A stretch of 64,000 bases of DNA from Antarcticibacterium flavum (GTDB lineage: Bacteria; Bacteroidota; Bacteroidia; Flavobacteriales; Flavobacteriaceae): positions 1,798,001 to 1,862,000 of the forward strand of contig NZ_CP040812.1 of NCBI RefSeq assembly GCF_006159205.1. The letters are read 5' to 3'. The position numbers and the translations under genes were made by a program. The notes under the pieces are model-generated. The model had not been told where the DNA came from. It did not search any database and saw only the letters and a list, made by a program, of their open reading frames with translations. This document shows, piece after piece, positions 26,804 to 36,540 of this stretch (positions within the stretch are counted from its first letter, which is position 1; the number at the start of each line of letters is the position of its first letter).

Positions 26804-27280
26804 ATGGCTTTTCAACAATTAAAACAGGATGTTACCTCCATATTAGCTCAAAATAATGTTTCTGTAGAAAACAGGCTTCAAGAGGTTTGTGCACTTCTCG
26901 AAAAAAATATCACCTATTACAACTGGGTGGGTTTTTACTTCAAGAATGGAGATAAAGAGGAATTAAAACTGGGACCTTATGTAGGTGAGCCTACAGACCA
27001 TACTATCATCCCCTTCGGAAAAGGAATTTGCGGACAGGTTGCTGTCTCAAATCAAAATTTCGTGGTGCCAGATGTGAAAGCACAGGACAACTACATCGCC
27101 TGCAGCATCAATGTAAAGGCAGAGATTGTAGTACCTTTATTTGTGAATGGCGAGAACTTCGGACAAATAGATATCGACTCCAACACCCCGGATCCCTTTA
27201 CAAAAGAAGACGAGAAATTTCTGGAATATGTGAATGCTGAAGTAGCTAAAGTTATTGAGGCAGAGGGATTTCTTGTTTAG
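26804..27280 (+). CDS. GAF-domain protein, free Met-R-sulfoxide reductase type
   Basis: A 158-residue single GAF domain. It carries the fRMsr signatures FGKGICGQVA (Cys 76) and DNYIACSINVKAEIVVPL (Cys 100), 24 residues apart, as for the last two redox cysteines of E. coli fRMsr (from memory). The third cysteine of the E. coli enzyme would fall at residue 66, which is His here. The enzyme class reduces free methionine-(R)-sulfoxide with thioredoxin. Cytoplasmic; no signal peptide. Single-gene transcript judging by the TACTTTTG box upstream and repeats downstream. Confidence 0.88.
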   Translation: MAFQQLKQDVTSILAQNNVSVENRLQEVCALLEKNITYYNWVGFYFKNGDKEELKLGPYVGEPTDHTIIPFGKGICGQVAVSNQNFVVPDVKAQDNYIACSINVKAEIVVPLFVNGENFGQIDIDSNTPDPFTKEDEKFLEYVNAEVAKVIEAEGFLV

Positions 27281-27307
27281 CAGGAACGTTCTAAGAGATT
27301 TCCAGCT

Positions 27308-27370
27308 AAGAACCAAGAGACAAGAACCAAGAGACAAGACTAAAGAATAGAGAGAAGAGAGAAGAGAAAA
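27308..27370. repeat. Heptamer array, AAGAACC/AAGAGAC type
   Basis: Nine 7-bp units in phase: AAGAACC and AAGAGAC alternate twice, then AAGACTA, AAGAATA, GAGAGAA, GAGAGAA, GAGAAAA. It is the reverse-complement style of the TTCTTGG arrays elsewhere in the window. Confidence 0.88.
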
Positions 27371-27472
27371 AATTTCAAGCACCAAATTCCAAGCACTAAG
27401 CCTAAGTATCGACCAAAAAGGGTCTTGAATTTAGAGGCTAGAATTTTACTTTGTAGAATGAAAAGAATACTA

Positions 27473-27527
27473 CTTTTTCAGCCACCCTTTAGCTCCAATA
27501 GGAATCGGAGGGGCAAAGCGGAAAAAG
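27473..27527 (-). repeat. 41-bp palindrome family, inverted copy with enlarged loop
   Basis: Begins CTTTTTCAGCCACCCTTTAG and ends GGGGCAAAGCGGAAAAAG, the reverse complement of the copies at 51-62 kb, with about 17 extra bases in the loop. Confidence 0.8.
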
Positions 27528-27776
27528 AGTTTTTACCACATATCTTACATAGCATTCCTTAAAAAACTAATTCCCTTTTTTCAGGCTTTCAATAGTGATC
27601 GGGAGGTGGATTGATTGGCTAAGAAAAAAATTCTGGCAGGAAAAACGCTCCAGCCAATCAAGACGGAAGGGTTCAAGGCGGGGAAGAAGTATTCTCAAAA
27701 TCTTAGGCGTTGTTCGTGCAGGTCTTGCAGCGAAGCGGTCTTGACTCTTGATTCTAGCAGCGACAGCGGTCTTTTG

Positions 27777-29030
27777 TTACATTCCCGTCCGTATCGCCTC
27801 CACAGGATCCAACTTGGATGCAGAGATTGCCGGGATGATTCCCGAAACCAATCCAATCGCTGCTGATACTGCGGTACCAAGAAACATGTTCCAGGGGGAA
27901 AGAATAAACTGGAATTCCCCTGTGAACTGCGATGCGGCAAGTGAAACCAGCCAAACCAGGAATAAACCAATAAGCCCACCTATTACCGCGAGGATAACGG
28001 CTTCAAATAAGAACTGAAATAAAATAAACCTGTTCTTTGCTCCCAAAGATTTTTGTATCCCAATGAGGTTTGTGCGTTCTTTCACGCTCACGAACATGAT
28101 GTTGGCTATTCCAAATCCTCCAACCAAAAGTGAAAATCCGCTAATGATAAGGCCTATGAAATTCATCTGGCTGGTGATGTTATCAATAAGGTCTGCAAAC
28201 CCCTGCAGCTGGTTCACAAAGAAATTATCGATCTCGTCGGGTTTGAGTCCGCGGTAACTTCGCAGTTGCTGTTTTAATTTGGCTATGAACTCGGCATTAT
28301 CCACCCCTGCTTCAGGTTTTATCACTATTTGCGGGAAGGTATTCCTGTTGTTATCGCCGTAGATCCTTCGCACCACATTTACCGGTAGCAAGGCAGCTTC
28401 GTCCTTAGAGTTCCCGAAGATGTTCATGCCCTCCTTTTTCAGCACTCCAATTACTGAAAATTTTCTACCATAGAGCCTAACCTGTTGTCCTATGGGATCA
28501 CTGCTTCCAAAAAGATTGTTGGCAACTTCATGACCCAGTACAATTACCGGTGACCCGCTAACAGATTCTGCTTCATTAAAGAACCTTCCGGTTTCCAGCT
28601 GCAGTGCCTCGATATCATAATAACCTTCAGTAATAGCACCAATTTCTACCTTTTCAACAGTCATGTCACCATAGCGAATATTCTCCCTTGGCACGTTCAT
28701 CGCATAGCTTATCGCCTCGACATCGTCCATACTGCGGTTAAGGTACTGGTATTCGTCATAGGACATATCTGGAAACTGCTCCCTTTTCCACCTTGGCACC
28801 TCTGTTGGGCCAAAAGAAAACCGCATAAGGATGATGGTGCTGTTATCCAGGGAACTCATAGTCCCCTTGATCTCCCTTTCCAGGGAATCCACTGCAGCGA
28901 GGACCGCGATTATAGAAAAGATCCCAATAGTAACCCCAAGTAAAGATAAAAATGTACGAAGCTTGTTATTGCGCAGCGCATTGATGGCGAAATTGAAACT
29001 TTCCTTGAGAAGCCTTAGATAAATAAGCAT
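27777..29030 (-). CDS. ABC transporter permease, MacB/FtsX type
   Basis: A 417-residue inner-membrane protein. The first helix is RTFLSLLGVTIGIFSIIAVLAAV, the large periplasmic MacB-like core covers about residues 50-270, and three C-terminal FtsX-type helices follow (LIISGFSLLVGGFGIANIMFV, LFEAVILAVIGGLIGLFLVWLV, LGTAVSAAIGLVSGIIPAI). It ends with the conserved ASKLDPVEAIRTGM. MacB-type permeases work with a separate ATPase and often an adaptor in export or mechanotransmission. No ATPase gene is adjacent on this side; the gene stands alone and diverges from purH. Substrate unknown. Confidence 0.93.
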   Translation of the reverse strand: MLIYLRLLKESFNFAINALRNNKLRTFLSLLGVTIGIFSIIAVLAAVDSLEREIKGTMSSLDNSTIILMRFSFGPTEVPRWKREQFPDMSYDEYQYLNRSMDDVEAISYAMNVPRENIRYGDMTVEKVEIGAITEGYYDIEALQLETGRFFNEAESVSGSPVIVLGHEVANNLFGSSDPIGQQVRLYGRKFSVIGVLKKEGMNIFGNSKDEAALLPVNVVRRIYGDNNRNTFPQIVIKPEAGVDNAEFIAKLKQQLRSYRGLKPDEIDNFFVNQLQGFADLIDNITSQMNFIGLIISGFSLLVGGFGIANIMFVSVKERTNLIGIQKSLGAKNRFILFQFLFEAVILAVIGGLIGLFLVWLVSLAASQFTGEFQFILSPWNMFLGTAVSAAIGLVSGIIPAISASKLDPVEAIRTGM

Positions 29031-29119
29031 AGAAATGACAGGTGTTTGGCGTCAATTATTGATAAGACGCAGGCAGTTGTTTTTCGTTACAATAATTTCC
29101 AGAAATAAAACAGGATATC

Positions 29120-29150
29120 TTTAGATTTTATGGTGATTTAATTACTTTTG
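29120..29150 (+). promoter_or_regulatory. Candidate promoter for purH
   Basis: TACTTTTG at 29143-29150 is an exact -7 match, with TTTA at 29120-29123 (one mismatch to TTTG) 19 bases upstream. The ATG is 22 bases further on. Confidence 0.55.
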
Positions 29151-29172
29151 CAACCTTAACAAACACAACACA

Positions 29173-30699
29173 ATGAGCGATTTAAAATCTGCGAAATCTG
29201 CACTTATTTCTGTTTTTAGTAAAGATGGGCTGGAACCAATAGCCCGAAAGCTTAATGAGCTGGGAATCAGCATTTATTCAACAGGAGGTACAGAGGAGTT
29301 TATTAAGGATTTGGGTATTGATGTAATTCCCGTAGAGGATGTTACCTCGTACCCCTCGATCCTTGGAGGAAGGGTGAAAACCTTACATCCAAAGGTATTC
29401 GGAGGAATTCTTAACAGGCAGGATCATAAGGGAGATGTAGCTGAAATGGCGAAGTACGAGATCCCGCAAATTGACATTGTGATCGTGGATCTTTATCCTT
29501 TTGAAAAAACTGTAGCCTCAGGTGCTTCTGAAGCTGATATTATTGAAAAAATAGACATTGGAGGGATATCTCTAATCCGGGCCGCGGCGAAAAATTTTAA
29601 GGATGTGATCTGTGTTTCTTCTGTTGAGGATTATTCAGCTTTCCTGGATCTTCTTTCAGAAAAAAATGGAGAGACCACTTTTGAGGACAGGAAGCGGTTT
29701 GCAGCAAAGGCATTCAATGTTTCTTCCCATTACGATACTGCGATCTTTAATTATCTAAATACCGAAGAAGAGGTTTTCAAGCAGAGCTTTTCTCAAGGGA
29801 TGCCACTTCGTTATGGTGAAAATCCGCATCAAAAAGGTACATTCTACGGGGATTTCAATGAGATGTTTGACCAGGTGCACGGGAAGGAACTTTCTTATAA
29901 CAACCTTCTTGATGTAGATGCCGCAGTGAATCTAATGCAGGAATTTAAAGGGGAAGCACCTACTTTCGCTATCCTGAAGCATAACAATGCCTGCGGACTC
30001 GCTCAAAGGGACACGATCCTTGAAGCTTATAAAGATGCTTTGGCCGGGGATCCGGTTTCAGCTTTCGGCGGAATTTTGATCAGCAATGTGGAAATTGATG
30101 CCGCGACTGCTGAAGAAATCCACAACTTATTCTGTGAGGTAGTTATTGCTCCGTCTTATTCTGAAGAAGCCATTGAGATATTGAAAGGAAAGAAAAACAG
30201 GATCATTCTTATTCAGAAAGAAACTGAACTTCCTACCCACCTGGTACGCACCTGTTTAAACGGGGTACTGGTACAGGACAGGGACCATAAAACCGATCGT
30301 GCAGATGAATTAACGCAGTCTACCAATAATAAACCTACGGCTAAGGAGTTAAATGACCTGATTTTTGCATCAAAAATTTGCAAGCATACAAAATCCAATA
30401 CCACCGTTTTAGCTAAAAACAGGCAATTACTCGCAAGCGGTACCGGGCAAACCTCCAGGGTAGATGCCCTTAGGCACAGTATTGAAAAAGCCGGTTCTTT
30501 TGAATTTGACCTTAAAGGCGCTGTTATGGCAAGTGATGCCTTTTTCCCGTTCCCAGATTGTGTGGAAATAGCAGGAAATGCAGGAATAACCGCTGTTATC
30601 CAGCCCGGTGGTTCAATTAAGGACCAATTAAGCATAGATTATTGCAATGATAATAATATTGCCATGGTGATGACAGGCACAAGGCATTTTAAACATTAA
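29173..30699 (+). CDS. purH: Bifunctional AICAR transformylase/IMP cyclohydrolase PurH
   Basis: Catalyses the last two steps of IMP synthesis: formylation of AICAR with 10-formyl-THF, then ring closure to IMP. The 508-residue protein has the N-terminal IMP cyclohydrolase domain (SVFSKDGLEPIARKLNELG, STGGT, GGRVKTLHPKVFGGIL). The transformylase domain follows, with LRYGENPHQKG, the catalytic Lys-His in LKHNNACGLA, and a C-terminal IQPGGSIKDQ. Cytoplasmic. mreB starts 35 bases downstream in the same direction, so read-through into the cell-shape operon is possible. Confidence 0.97.
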   Translation: MSDLKSAKSALISVFSKDGLEPIARKLNELGISIYSTGGTEEFIKDLGIDVIPVEDVTSYPSILGGRVKTLHPKVFGGILNRQDHKGDVAEMAKYEIPQIDIVIVDLYPFEKTVASGASEADIIEKIDIGGISLIRAAAKNFKDVICVSSVEDYSAFLDLLSEKNGETTFEDRKRFAAKAFNVSSHYDTAIFNYLNTEEEVFKQSFSQGMPLRYGENPHQKGTFYGDFNEMFDQVHGKELSYNNLLDVDAAVNLMQEFKGEAPTFAILKHNNACGLAQRDTILEAYKDALAGDPVSAFGGILISNVEIDAATAEEIHNLFCEVVIAPSYSEEAIEILKGKKNRIILIQKETELPTHLVRTCLNGVLVQDRDHKTDRADELTQSTNNKPTAKELNDLIFASKICKHTKSNTTVLAKNRQLLASGTGQTSRVDALRHSIEKAGSFEFDLKGAVMASDAFFPFPDCVEIAGNAGITAVIQPGGSIKDQLSIDYCNDNNIAMVMTGTRHFKH

Positions 30700-30734
30700 T
30701 TTTACTACATTTACCTAACCTCAACATACATACT

Positions 30735-31763
30735 ATGGGATTTTTTGATTTTCTCATTGAAGAAATAGCAATTGACTTAGGAACGGCAAATACACTTATA
30801 ATCCATAACGATAAAGTAGTTGTGGACAGCCCTTCCATAGTCGCCCGGGACCGCACTACGGGAAAAATAACCGCGGTGGGAAAAGAAGCTGCGATGATGC
30901 AGGGGAAAACCCATGAGAATATCAAAACAATTCGACCACTTAAGGATGGCGTAATTGCCGATTTTGATGCAAGTGAGAAAATGCTCACTATGTTCATCAA
31001 GGAAATACCGGCCCTTAAGAAAAAAATGTTTGCACCTGCCTTAAGAATGGTAATTTGTATTCCTTCGGGAATTACAGAAGTAGAGATGAGGGCTGTAAAG
31101 GAAAGTGCAGAAAGAGTGAATGGTAAGGAAGTATATCTTATCCACGAACCTATGGCCGCCGCTATAGGTATTGGAGTTGATATCATGCAGCCAAAAGGAA
31201 ATATGATCGTGGATATAGGTGGTGGTACCACAGAGATTGCGGTGATCGCTCTGGGAGGGATCGTTTGTGACAAATCGATCAAGATCGCCGGTGATGTTTT
31301 CACCAATGATATAGTTTATTATATGCGTACCCAGCACAACCTTTATGTTGGGGAACGTACTGCAGAGAAAATAAAAATCCAGATTGGTGCTGCCACAGAA
31401 GATCTTGAAGTGCCGCCAGATGAAATGAGCGTACAGGGCCGTGACCTTTTAACAGGGAAACCTAAACAGGTGCAAATCTCCTACAGGGAAATTGCCAAAG
31501 CCCTGGATAAATCCATATTAAGGATTGAAGATGCGGTTATGGAAACCCTTTCTCAAACCCCGCCCGAGCTTGCTGCCGATATTTACAATACCGGTATCTA
31601 TCTTGCAGGTGGTGGTTCTATGCTACGCGGCCTTGATAAACGCCTTTCCTTAAAAACAGATCTTCCGGTTTACATCGCTGAGGACCCTCTTAGAGCAGTG
31701 GTAAGAGGTACGGGAATATGTCTAAAAAATCTTAGCCGTTATAAGGGAATCTTGATAAAGTAG
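30735..31763 (+). CDS. mreB: Rod-shape-determining protein MreB
   Basis: An actin-like ATPase that forms membrane-associated filaments directing lateral wall synthesis. The 342-residue protein shows phosphate 1 loop DLGTANTLI, the connecting segment IHEPMAAAIGIG, phosphate 2 DIGGGTTEIAVI, and the adenosine motif YLAGGGSMLRG. The N-terminal MGFFDFLIEEIAID is amphipathic enough for membrane contact. It is the first gene of mreB-mreC-mreD-mrdA-rodA; mreC follows after 15 bases. A weak -7-like TACATTTA lies 21 bases before the ATG. Confidence 0.98.
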   Translation: MGFFDFLIEEIAIDLGTANTLIIHNDKVVVDSPSIVARDRTTGKITAVGKEAAMMQGKTHENIKTIRPLKDGVIADFDASEKMLTMFIKEIPALKKKMFAPALRMVICIPSGITEVEMRAVKESAERVNGKEVYLIHEPMAAAIGIGVDIMQPKGNMIVDIGGGTTEIAVIALGGIVCDKSIKIAGDVFTNDIVYYMRTQHNLYVGERTAEKIKIQIGAATEDLEVPPDEMSVQGRDLLTGKPKQVQISYREIAKALDKSILRIEDAVMETLSQTPPELAADIYNTGIYLAGGGSMLRGLDKRLSLKTDLPVYIAEDPLRAVVRGTGICLKNLSRYKGILIK

Positions 31764-31778
31764 TAGGAGAGCACACGT

Positions 31779-32600
31779 ATGCAGCAGATATTTAATTTTC
31801 TTATCCGCAATAAGAATAACATTTTATTCCTGTTGCTGCTCAGCCTTTCCCTGTTCCTAACTATACAGTCACATTCATTCCATAAAAGCAAGTTCATAAG
31901 TTCTGCCAACGCGATAACGGGCGGTATTTATGGCCGTGCAGCAAATATTCAGAATTATTTTCACCTGGAAGATTATAACAAACGACTTCTTGAGGAAAAC
32001 AAACAGCTGCGAAGCCTGCTTGCGAATGTGAAAGACACAACAGCTCTGGAGACAATTACCGATTCCAGCCTTGTAGAAGGTATTTATACCTTTCGTACAG
32101 CAAGGGTAATAAATAATAATTATTCCAAGGTAGATAATTATATTACCCTGGACAGGGGAGCAAACTCTGGCATCCAAAAGGAATACGGGGTAATCACCAG
32201 CCAGGGGATCGTGGGGATAATAGATCATGTGACTCAAAAATATTCCCGCGCCATTTCAATCCTCAATTCCAATTCCAGGATAAATGCCCAGCTTAAAAAA
32301 AGTTTTCATTTTGGATCCCTGGTTTGGAATGGTAAGGATCCTAACCTGGTACAACTTATAGATGTGCCGCGCCTGGCACCAGTGCAGGTAGGAGATACCA
32401 TTGTCACAGGGGGAAGGTCACTTATTTTTCCACAAGGTATTCCAATTGGTGAGGTTGAGGAATTTTCCCTGGACCAAAATGAAAGTTACTATACCTTAAA
32501 CATTCGCCTGTTCAACGATATGACCAATATTGGCCACGTCTACATTATTGAAAATGAAGATAAGGAAGAGATAAAAGCCCTGGAGACCGCCAATGAATAA
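31779..32600 (+). CDS. mreC: Rod-shape-determining protein MreC
   Basis: A 273-residue bitopic protein that links the MreB filament to the wall-synthesis enzymes in the periplasm. It has a short cytoplasmic start, one transmembrane helix (ILFLLLLSLSLFLTI), a coiled-coil segment (YNKRLLEENKQLRSLLANV), and the two beta-barrel domains with YITLDRGANSGIQKEYGVI, GIVGIIDHVTQKYSRAI and GDTIVTGGRSLIFPQGIPIG. The 3' end overlaps mreD by 8 bases, which implies coupled translation. Confidence 0.96.
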   Translation: MQQIFNFLIRNKNNILFLLLLSLSLFLTIQSHSFHKSKFISSANAITGGIYGRAANIQNYFHLEDYNKRLLEENKQLRSLLANVKDTTALETITDSSLVEGIYTFRTARVINNNYSKVDNYITLDRGANSGIQKEYGVITSQGIVGIIDHVTQKYSRAISILNSNSRINAQLKKSFHFGSLVWNGKDPNLVQLIDVPRLAPVQVGDTIVTGGRSLIFPQGIPIGEVEEFSLDQNESYYTLNIRLFNDMTNIGHVYIIENEDKEEIKALETANE

Positions 32601-33099
32601 CACGATACTCATAAACAGCCTGCGCTTTATTTTCCTTGTATTATTGCAGGTGCTCCTGCTTAATAATATTAATTTTTTGGGATATGTCAATCCATATCTA
32701 TACTTGCTGTTCCTGGTGCTCTACCCCTTTAACACTTCCCAATCCCTGTTTTTATTCCTGGCATTCCTTTTGGGTATAACTATTGATGCCTTCGAGGATA
32801 GTGGCGGGATACATGCTGCAGCAAGTTTATTTGCGGCATATATAAGGCCAGTATTTTTACGGTTTTCCTTTGGAGTGAGTTATGATTACCAAACGGTAAA
32901 GCTTTCCAACACCCCTTATGGGGCCCGTATAAGTTATATTACACTCCTGGTATTTGTACATCATTTGGTATTATTTACCCTGGAAATGTTTGACTTTTCA
33001 CATTTATTTTTAATATTGAAAAAAACCTTCTTTTCGGGTATATTTACCATTATATTGATCCTTATCAGCTTAACCTTATTTAAACCAAAACGCCGATGA
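32593..33099 (+). CDS. mreD: Rod-shape-determining membrane protein MreD
   Basis: A 168-residue membrane protein with about five helices (FIFLVLLQVLLLNNINFLG, LYLLFLVLYPF, SLFLFLAFLLGITIDAF, ISYITLLVFVHHLVLF and a final FSGIFTIILILISLTLF). The GITIDAFEDSGGIHAAASLFAAYIRP-like region is the conserved core of the family in Bacteroidota. It overlaps mreC by 8 bases and mrdA by 4 (ATGA). It works with MreC in the elongasome. Confidence 0.94.
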   Translation: MNNTILINSLRFIFLVLLQVLLLNNINFLGYVNPYLYLLFLVLYPFNTSQSLFLFLAFLLGITIDAFEDSGGIHAAASLFAAYIRPVFLRFSFGVSYDYQTVKLSNTPYGARISYITLLVFVHHLVLFTLEMFDFSHLFLILKKTFFSGIFTIILILISLTLFKPKRR

Positions 33100-34964
33100 G
33101 AAGATTGCTGCTATACATCATTATTCTTACCACCGGGATCGTATTCCTGGCCCGGCTTTTCTACCTGCAGGTACTGGATGATTCTTTTGTAAGATTATCT
33201 GAAGACAATGCTGTCAAAGTAGTTTATGATTACCCGCAGCGCGGTTATATCTTTGACAGGAACGGCAACCTGCTTGTTTCAAATCAGCCTTCCTATGATG
33301 TTATGGCAATTCCTCGAAATGTAAAGGCATTTGATACTGCCGAGTTTTGCAGCATCCTTAATATCACCCCGGAACAACTTGCTCAAAAACTTGATAAGGC
33401 AAAGATCTATTCACCCCGCTTACCCTCTATAATCGTCCCGCAGTTATCAAAATCTGAATACGCTTATTTCCAGGAAAAAATGCGTAACTATCCCGGATTC
33501 TATATTCAAAAACGATCACAGCGTGATTATCAAATAGAAAATGCTGCCAATGTTTTAGGATATATTACAGAGGTTAACAGAAAGATCATTGAAGATAATC
33601 CATACTACATTTCTGGAGATCTTATTGGAAAACAAGGTATAGAAGGATATTACGAGGAATTGCTGCGTGGGGTCAAGGGAGTAAAATATATTCAAAAAGA
33701 CAGGTTTAACCGTGATATAGGCGCCTTTAAAGATGGGATCTTTGACACCCTGCCCAAAAAAGGCAAAGACCTTACTATAACTATTGATTCTGAACTACAG
33801 GCATACGGCGAGAAATTAATGGAAAATAAATGGGGAGGCATTGTAGCACTTGAACCTGCCACAGGGGAGATACTTGCGCTTATAACTGCTCCAAGTTACG
33901 ACCCCGCAAAGTTGGTTGGCCGTAAAAGGTCGCCCAATTTCTCTGAACTCTATTATGACTCCATCGCCCGGCCCCTGTATGATCGGGGACTACTGGCAGA
34001 ATACCCACCCGGTTCTCCATTTAAAACAATAAATGCGCTTATTGGGCTACAGGAAGGAGTGGTAACCACAGAGGATAGATTTCACTGCAGCGGCGGCTAT
34101 TTTTATGGCCGGGGTAGAAAAATGGGATGTCACCCACATAGCAGCCCCCTGAATATGGTGCCGGGAATTGCACAATCCTGTAATGCCTATTTCGCAAATG
34201 TCTATAGAAGAACAATAGAAAAATATCCTACTCCCCAGGAAGGCGTGGACACCTGGGCTAACCACCTGGCAAGTTTTGGCCTCGGGGATTACCTGGGAAG
34301 CGACCTCTCTACGGGACGTCCTGGCAAGATCCCAACTGCCGATTATTATAATAAGATCTACCAATATCCAACCTATAAATGGTTCTCAACAGCAACCCTA
34401 TCTAATGCTATTGGACAGGGAGAAGTCTTGATGACCCCTATACAGCTGGCGAATATGACTGCTGCAATTGCAAACAAGGGCTGGTATTACACCCCGCATA
34501 TCTTAAAGAAAATTGAAGGAAAGCCTATTAAAGACGAGGCTTTTACTGAGAAGAAATTCACCACCATAGAACCCCGGCACTTTGAGCCTGTGATAGAAGG
34601 GATGCACCAGGTTTATAAAAGTGGGACAGCCTCTACCCTGCGTATTCCAGATATAGAGATTGCAGGAAAAACAGGTACGGCAGAGAATTTTACCAGGATT
34701 GGAGGCAAAAGGGTGCAGCTAACAGACCATTCTATCTTTATAGCCTTTGCCCCGGTTGATGATCCCAAAATTGCCATGGCAGTTTTTGTGGAAAATGGTT
34801 ATTGGGGAGGACGCTATGCCGGGAGGATCGCAGGTCTTATGATCGAGAAATACCTGAAGGGAACCATCACCCGTACAGACATGGAAAAATGGATCCTTAC
34901 TCACAGCCTGGAAGATGAATACATGAAACCGTACAGCGGGGAATCCTTTAGAATTAACCAATAA
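33096..34964 (+). CDS. mrdA: Penicillin-binding protein 2 (transpeptidase)
   Basis: A 622-residue class B PBP that cross-links peptidoglycan during elongation. It has one N-terminal membrane helix (LLLYIIILTTGIVFLARLFYL), a dimerisation/pedestal domain with YPQRGYIFDRNGNLL, and the transpeptidase domain. The active-site SPFK is Ser 307-Lys 310, SxN is SCN in AQSCNAYF, and KTG is in IAGKTGTAEN. It overlaps mreD by four bases; its final stop base is the first base of rodA. It pairs with the RodA polymerase. Confidence 0.97.
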   Translation: MRRLLLYIIILTTGIVFLARLFYLQVLDDSFVRLSEDNAVKVVYDYPQRGYIFDRNGNLLVSNQPSYDVMAIPRNVKAFDTAEFCSILNITPEQLAQKLDKAKIYSPRLPSIIVPQLSKSEYAYFQEKMRNYPGFYIQKRSQRDYQIENAANVLGYITEVNRKIIEDNPYYISGDLIGKQGIEGYYEELLRGVKGVKYIQKDRFNRDIGAFKDGIFDTLPKKGKDLTITIDSELQAYGEKLMENKWGGIVALEPATGEILALITAPSYDPAKLVGRKRSPNFSELYYDSIARPLYDRGLLAEYPPGSPFKTINALIGLQEGVVTTEDRFHCSGGYFYGRGRKMGCHPHSSPLNMVPGIAQSCNAYFANVYRRTIEKYPTPQEGVDTWANHLASFGLGDYLGSDLSTGRPGKIPTADYYNKIYQYPTYKWFSTATLSNAIGQGEVLMTPIQLANMTAAIANKGWYYTPHILKKIEGKPIKDEAFTEKKFTTIEPRHFEPVIEGMHQVYKSGTASTLRIPDIEIAGKTGTAENFTRIGGKRVQLTDHSIFIAFAPVDDPKIAMAVFVENGYWGGRYAGRIAGLMIEKYLKGTITRTDMEKWILTHSLEDEYMKPYSGESFRINQ

Positions 34965-36214
34965 TGTCCAAACCCGGAGTTGCTTTTGACTGGATAACCA
35001 TCCTGCTATACCTTTTACTGGTGCTTTTTGGCTGGGTAAATATCTACTCTGCCTCCCTGGGAGATAATCCCTCCTCCATCTTTGATTTTAACGAAGTATA
35101 CGGGAAGCAGGCCGTCTGGATCATTTTGAGCTTTCTTCTTATCGTGGTCACCCTCGCCATAGATTCCAGGTTTTATCAACGGTTTTCCAGCGTGATCTAT
35201 ATTTTTGCACTTCTTTCCCTGGCAGGCCTATTTGTCTTCGGGCGCACAATTGCGGGACAAACTGCCTGGTATGTAATAGGAGGAGTAAGCTTACAGCCGG
35301 CAGAGTTTGTAAAGGTTGCTACGGCCCTGGCAATTGCGAAATATGCCAGTGGTATTCAAACAAATTTTAAGCTTATAAAGCACCAGCTAACGGCGTTTGT
35401 CATCATTGCACTACCAATCTTTCTCATTTTTCTCCAGCCCGATCCCGGTAGCGCCCTGGTATATTTCGCTTTCGTGTTTCCTTTATACCGTGAAGGCTTG
35501 CATATAGCTTATATTTTACTTGGCTTTTTTGCCGCTCTTTTATTCGTTACCACCCTTGTTTTTGGATCCGTAGTGAATATAGTGGGGATTGTGATAGTAG
35601 CTATATTGATTTTTCTTTATAACCGCCGAAGAAGGCCAAGCATTATAAAGTATCTTTTCTTCACAGCCATGGCAATTGGCTTTTCCCTCTCTGTAACTTA
35701 TGTATTTGAGAATGTGATGAAACAGCATCACAGGGACAGGTTTAATATAGTCCTTGGCCAGGAGGTGGACAGGAAGGGAATTGGGTACAACACTAACCAA
35801 AGTGAGATCGCTATTGGCAGCGGCGGCTGGTTTGGCAAAGGCTGGACAGAGGGCACACAAACCAAAGGACAATTTGTCCCTGAACAACATACAGATTATA
35901 TCTTTAGCACCGTAGGTGAGGAATGGGGCTTCTTTGGAACTTCTGTAGTAATCACGCTGTTTATCCTGCTTATGATAAGATTGCTTTATTTATCTGAAAG
36001 GCAGCGATCTGTCTTCAACAGGGTTTATGGATACAGCATCACCGGGATCATCTTCTTCCATTTTATGGTTAACATTGGGATGGTGATTGGCATCTTCCCT
36101 ACAGTGGGAATCCCGTTACCTTTCTTCAGCTATGGAGGTTCGGGCCTATGGGGCTTCACCCTCCTGCTCTTTATTTTTATAAAACTGGATGCGGAAAGAA
36201 TGTCATACTGGTAG
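34964..36214 (+). CDS. rodA: Peptidoglycan polymerase RodA
   Basis: A SEDS-family glycosyltransferase that polymerises lipid II, paired with PBP2. The 416-residue protein has about ten transmembrane helices, the catalytic Asp region LQPDPGSALVYFAF, the conserved GGWFGKGWTEGTQ loop with FVPEQHTDYIFS, and the C-terminal FFSYGGSGLWGF. The start ATG shares its A with the mrdA stop codon (TAATG). Last gene of the elongation cluster; a repeat region follows. Confidence 0.97.
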   Translation: MSKPGVAFDWITILLYLLLVLFGWVNIYSASLGDNPSSIFDFNEVYGKQAVWIILSFLLIVVTLAIDSRFYQRFSSVIYIFALLSLAGLFVFGRTIAGQTAWYVIGGVSLQPAEFVKVATALAIAKYASGIQTNFKLIKHQLTAFVIIALPIFLIFLQPDPGSALVYFAFVFPLYREGLHIAYILLGFFAALLFVTTLVFGSVVNIVGIVIVAILIFLYNRRRRPSIIKYLFFTAMAIGFSLSVTYVFENVMKQHHRDRFNIVLGQEVDRKGIGYNTNQSEIAIGSGGWFGKGWTEGTQTKGQFVPEQHTDYIFSTVGEEWGFFGTSVVITLFILLMIRLLYLSERQRSVFNRVYGYSITGIIFFHFMVNIGMVIGIFPTVGIPLPFFSYGGSGLWGFTLLLFIFIKLDAERMSYW

Positions 36215-36225
36215 TGTACCTCCCG

Positions 36226-36306
36226 TTAACCAGAACATTGTTCAGCCAGGATCAGAATGGCTGCGACCAGAAGGATAATGGCGGGATAGATATATTTTCT
36301 TTTCAT
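36226..36306 (-). CDS. Possible 26-residue membrane peptide
   Basis: An ATG-started ORF encoding a basic start (KRKYIYP) and a single hydrophobic helix (AIILLVAAILILAE), ending QCSG. It resembles the tiny single-helix proteins that occur in many bacteria, but it sits beside repeat DNA 12 bases from the rodA stop codon on the opposite strand. There is no independent support for its expression. Confidence 0.28.
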   Translation of the reverse strand: MKRKYIYPAIILLVAAILILAEQCSG

Positions 36307-36540
36307 CTTATATTTTTTATTGCTGAAGAATTTCCTGTAAAGCAACTTGTTGAAGATTCCGGAACTTTTTATTATTACGGGGACGTTTATTTTTGTGCAA
36401 TTGAAATACCTGCTTCTTATTTCGCCCCTTCAGGGCTAAAACATCATAATTCTTTTTGGCCGATGGGCTGCACCCATCGCTATTAGATTTCGCCCTTTCA
36501 GGGCTTTTAATTTTGATTCATTTTATAATATGGGTTGCAA

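Larger units (their letters stand above)
27281..27776. other. Repeat-rich intergenic region
   Basis: About 500 bases between the GAF gene and the permease stop codon, with no supportable gene. It contains the heptamer array 27308-27370, a palindromic element 27473-27527, and a 10-bp perfect inverted repeat TTGATTGGCT (27611-27620) / AGCCAATCAA (27652-27661). Confidence 0.6.
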
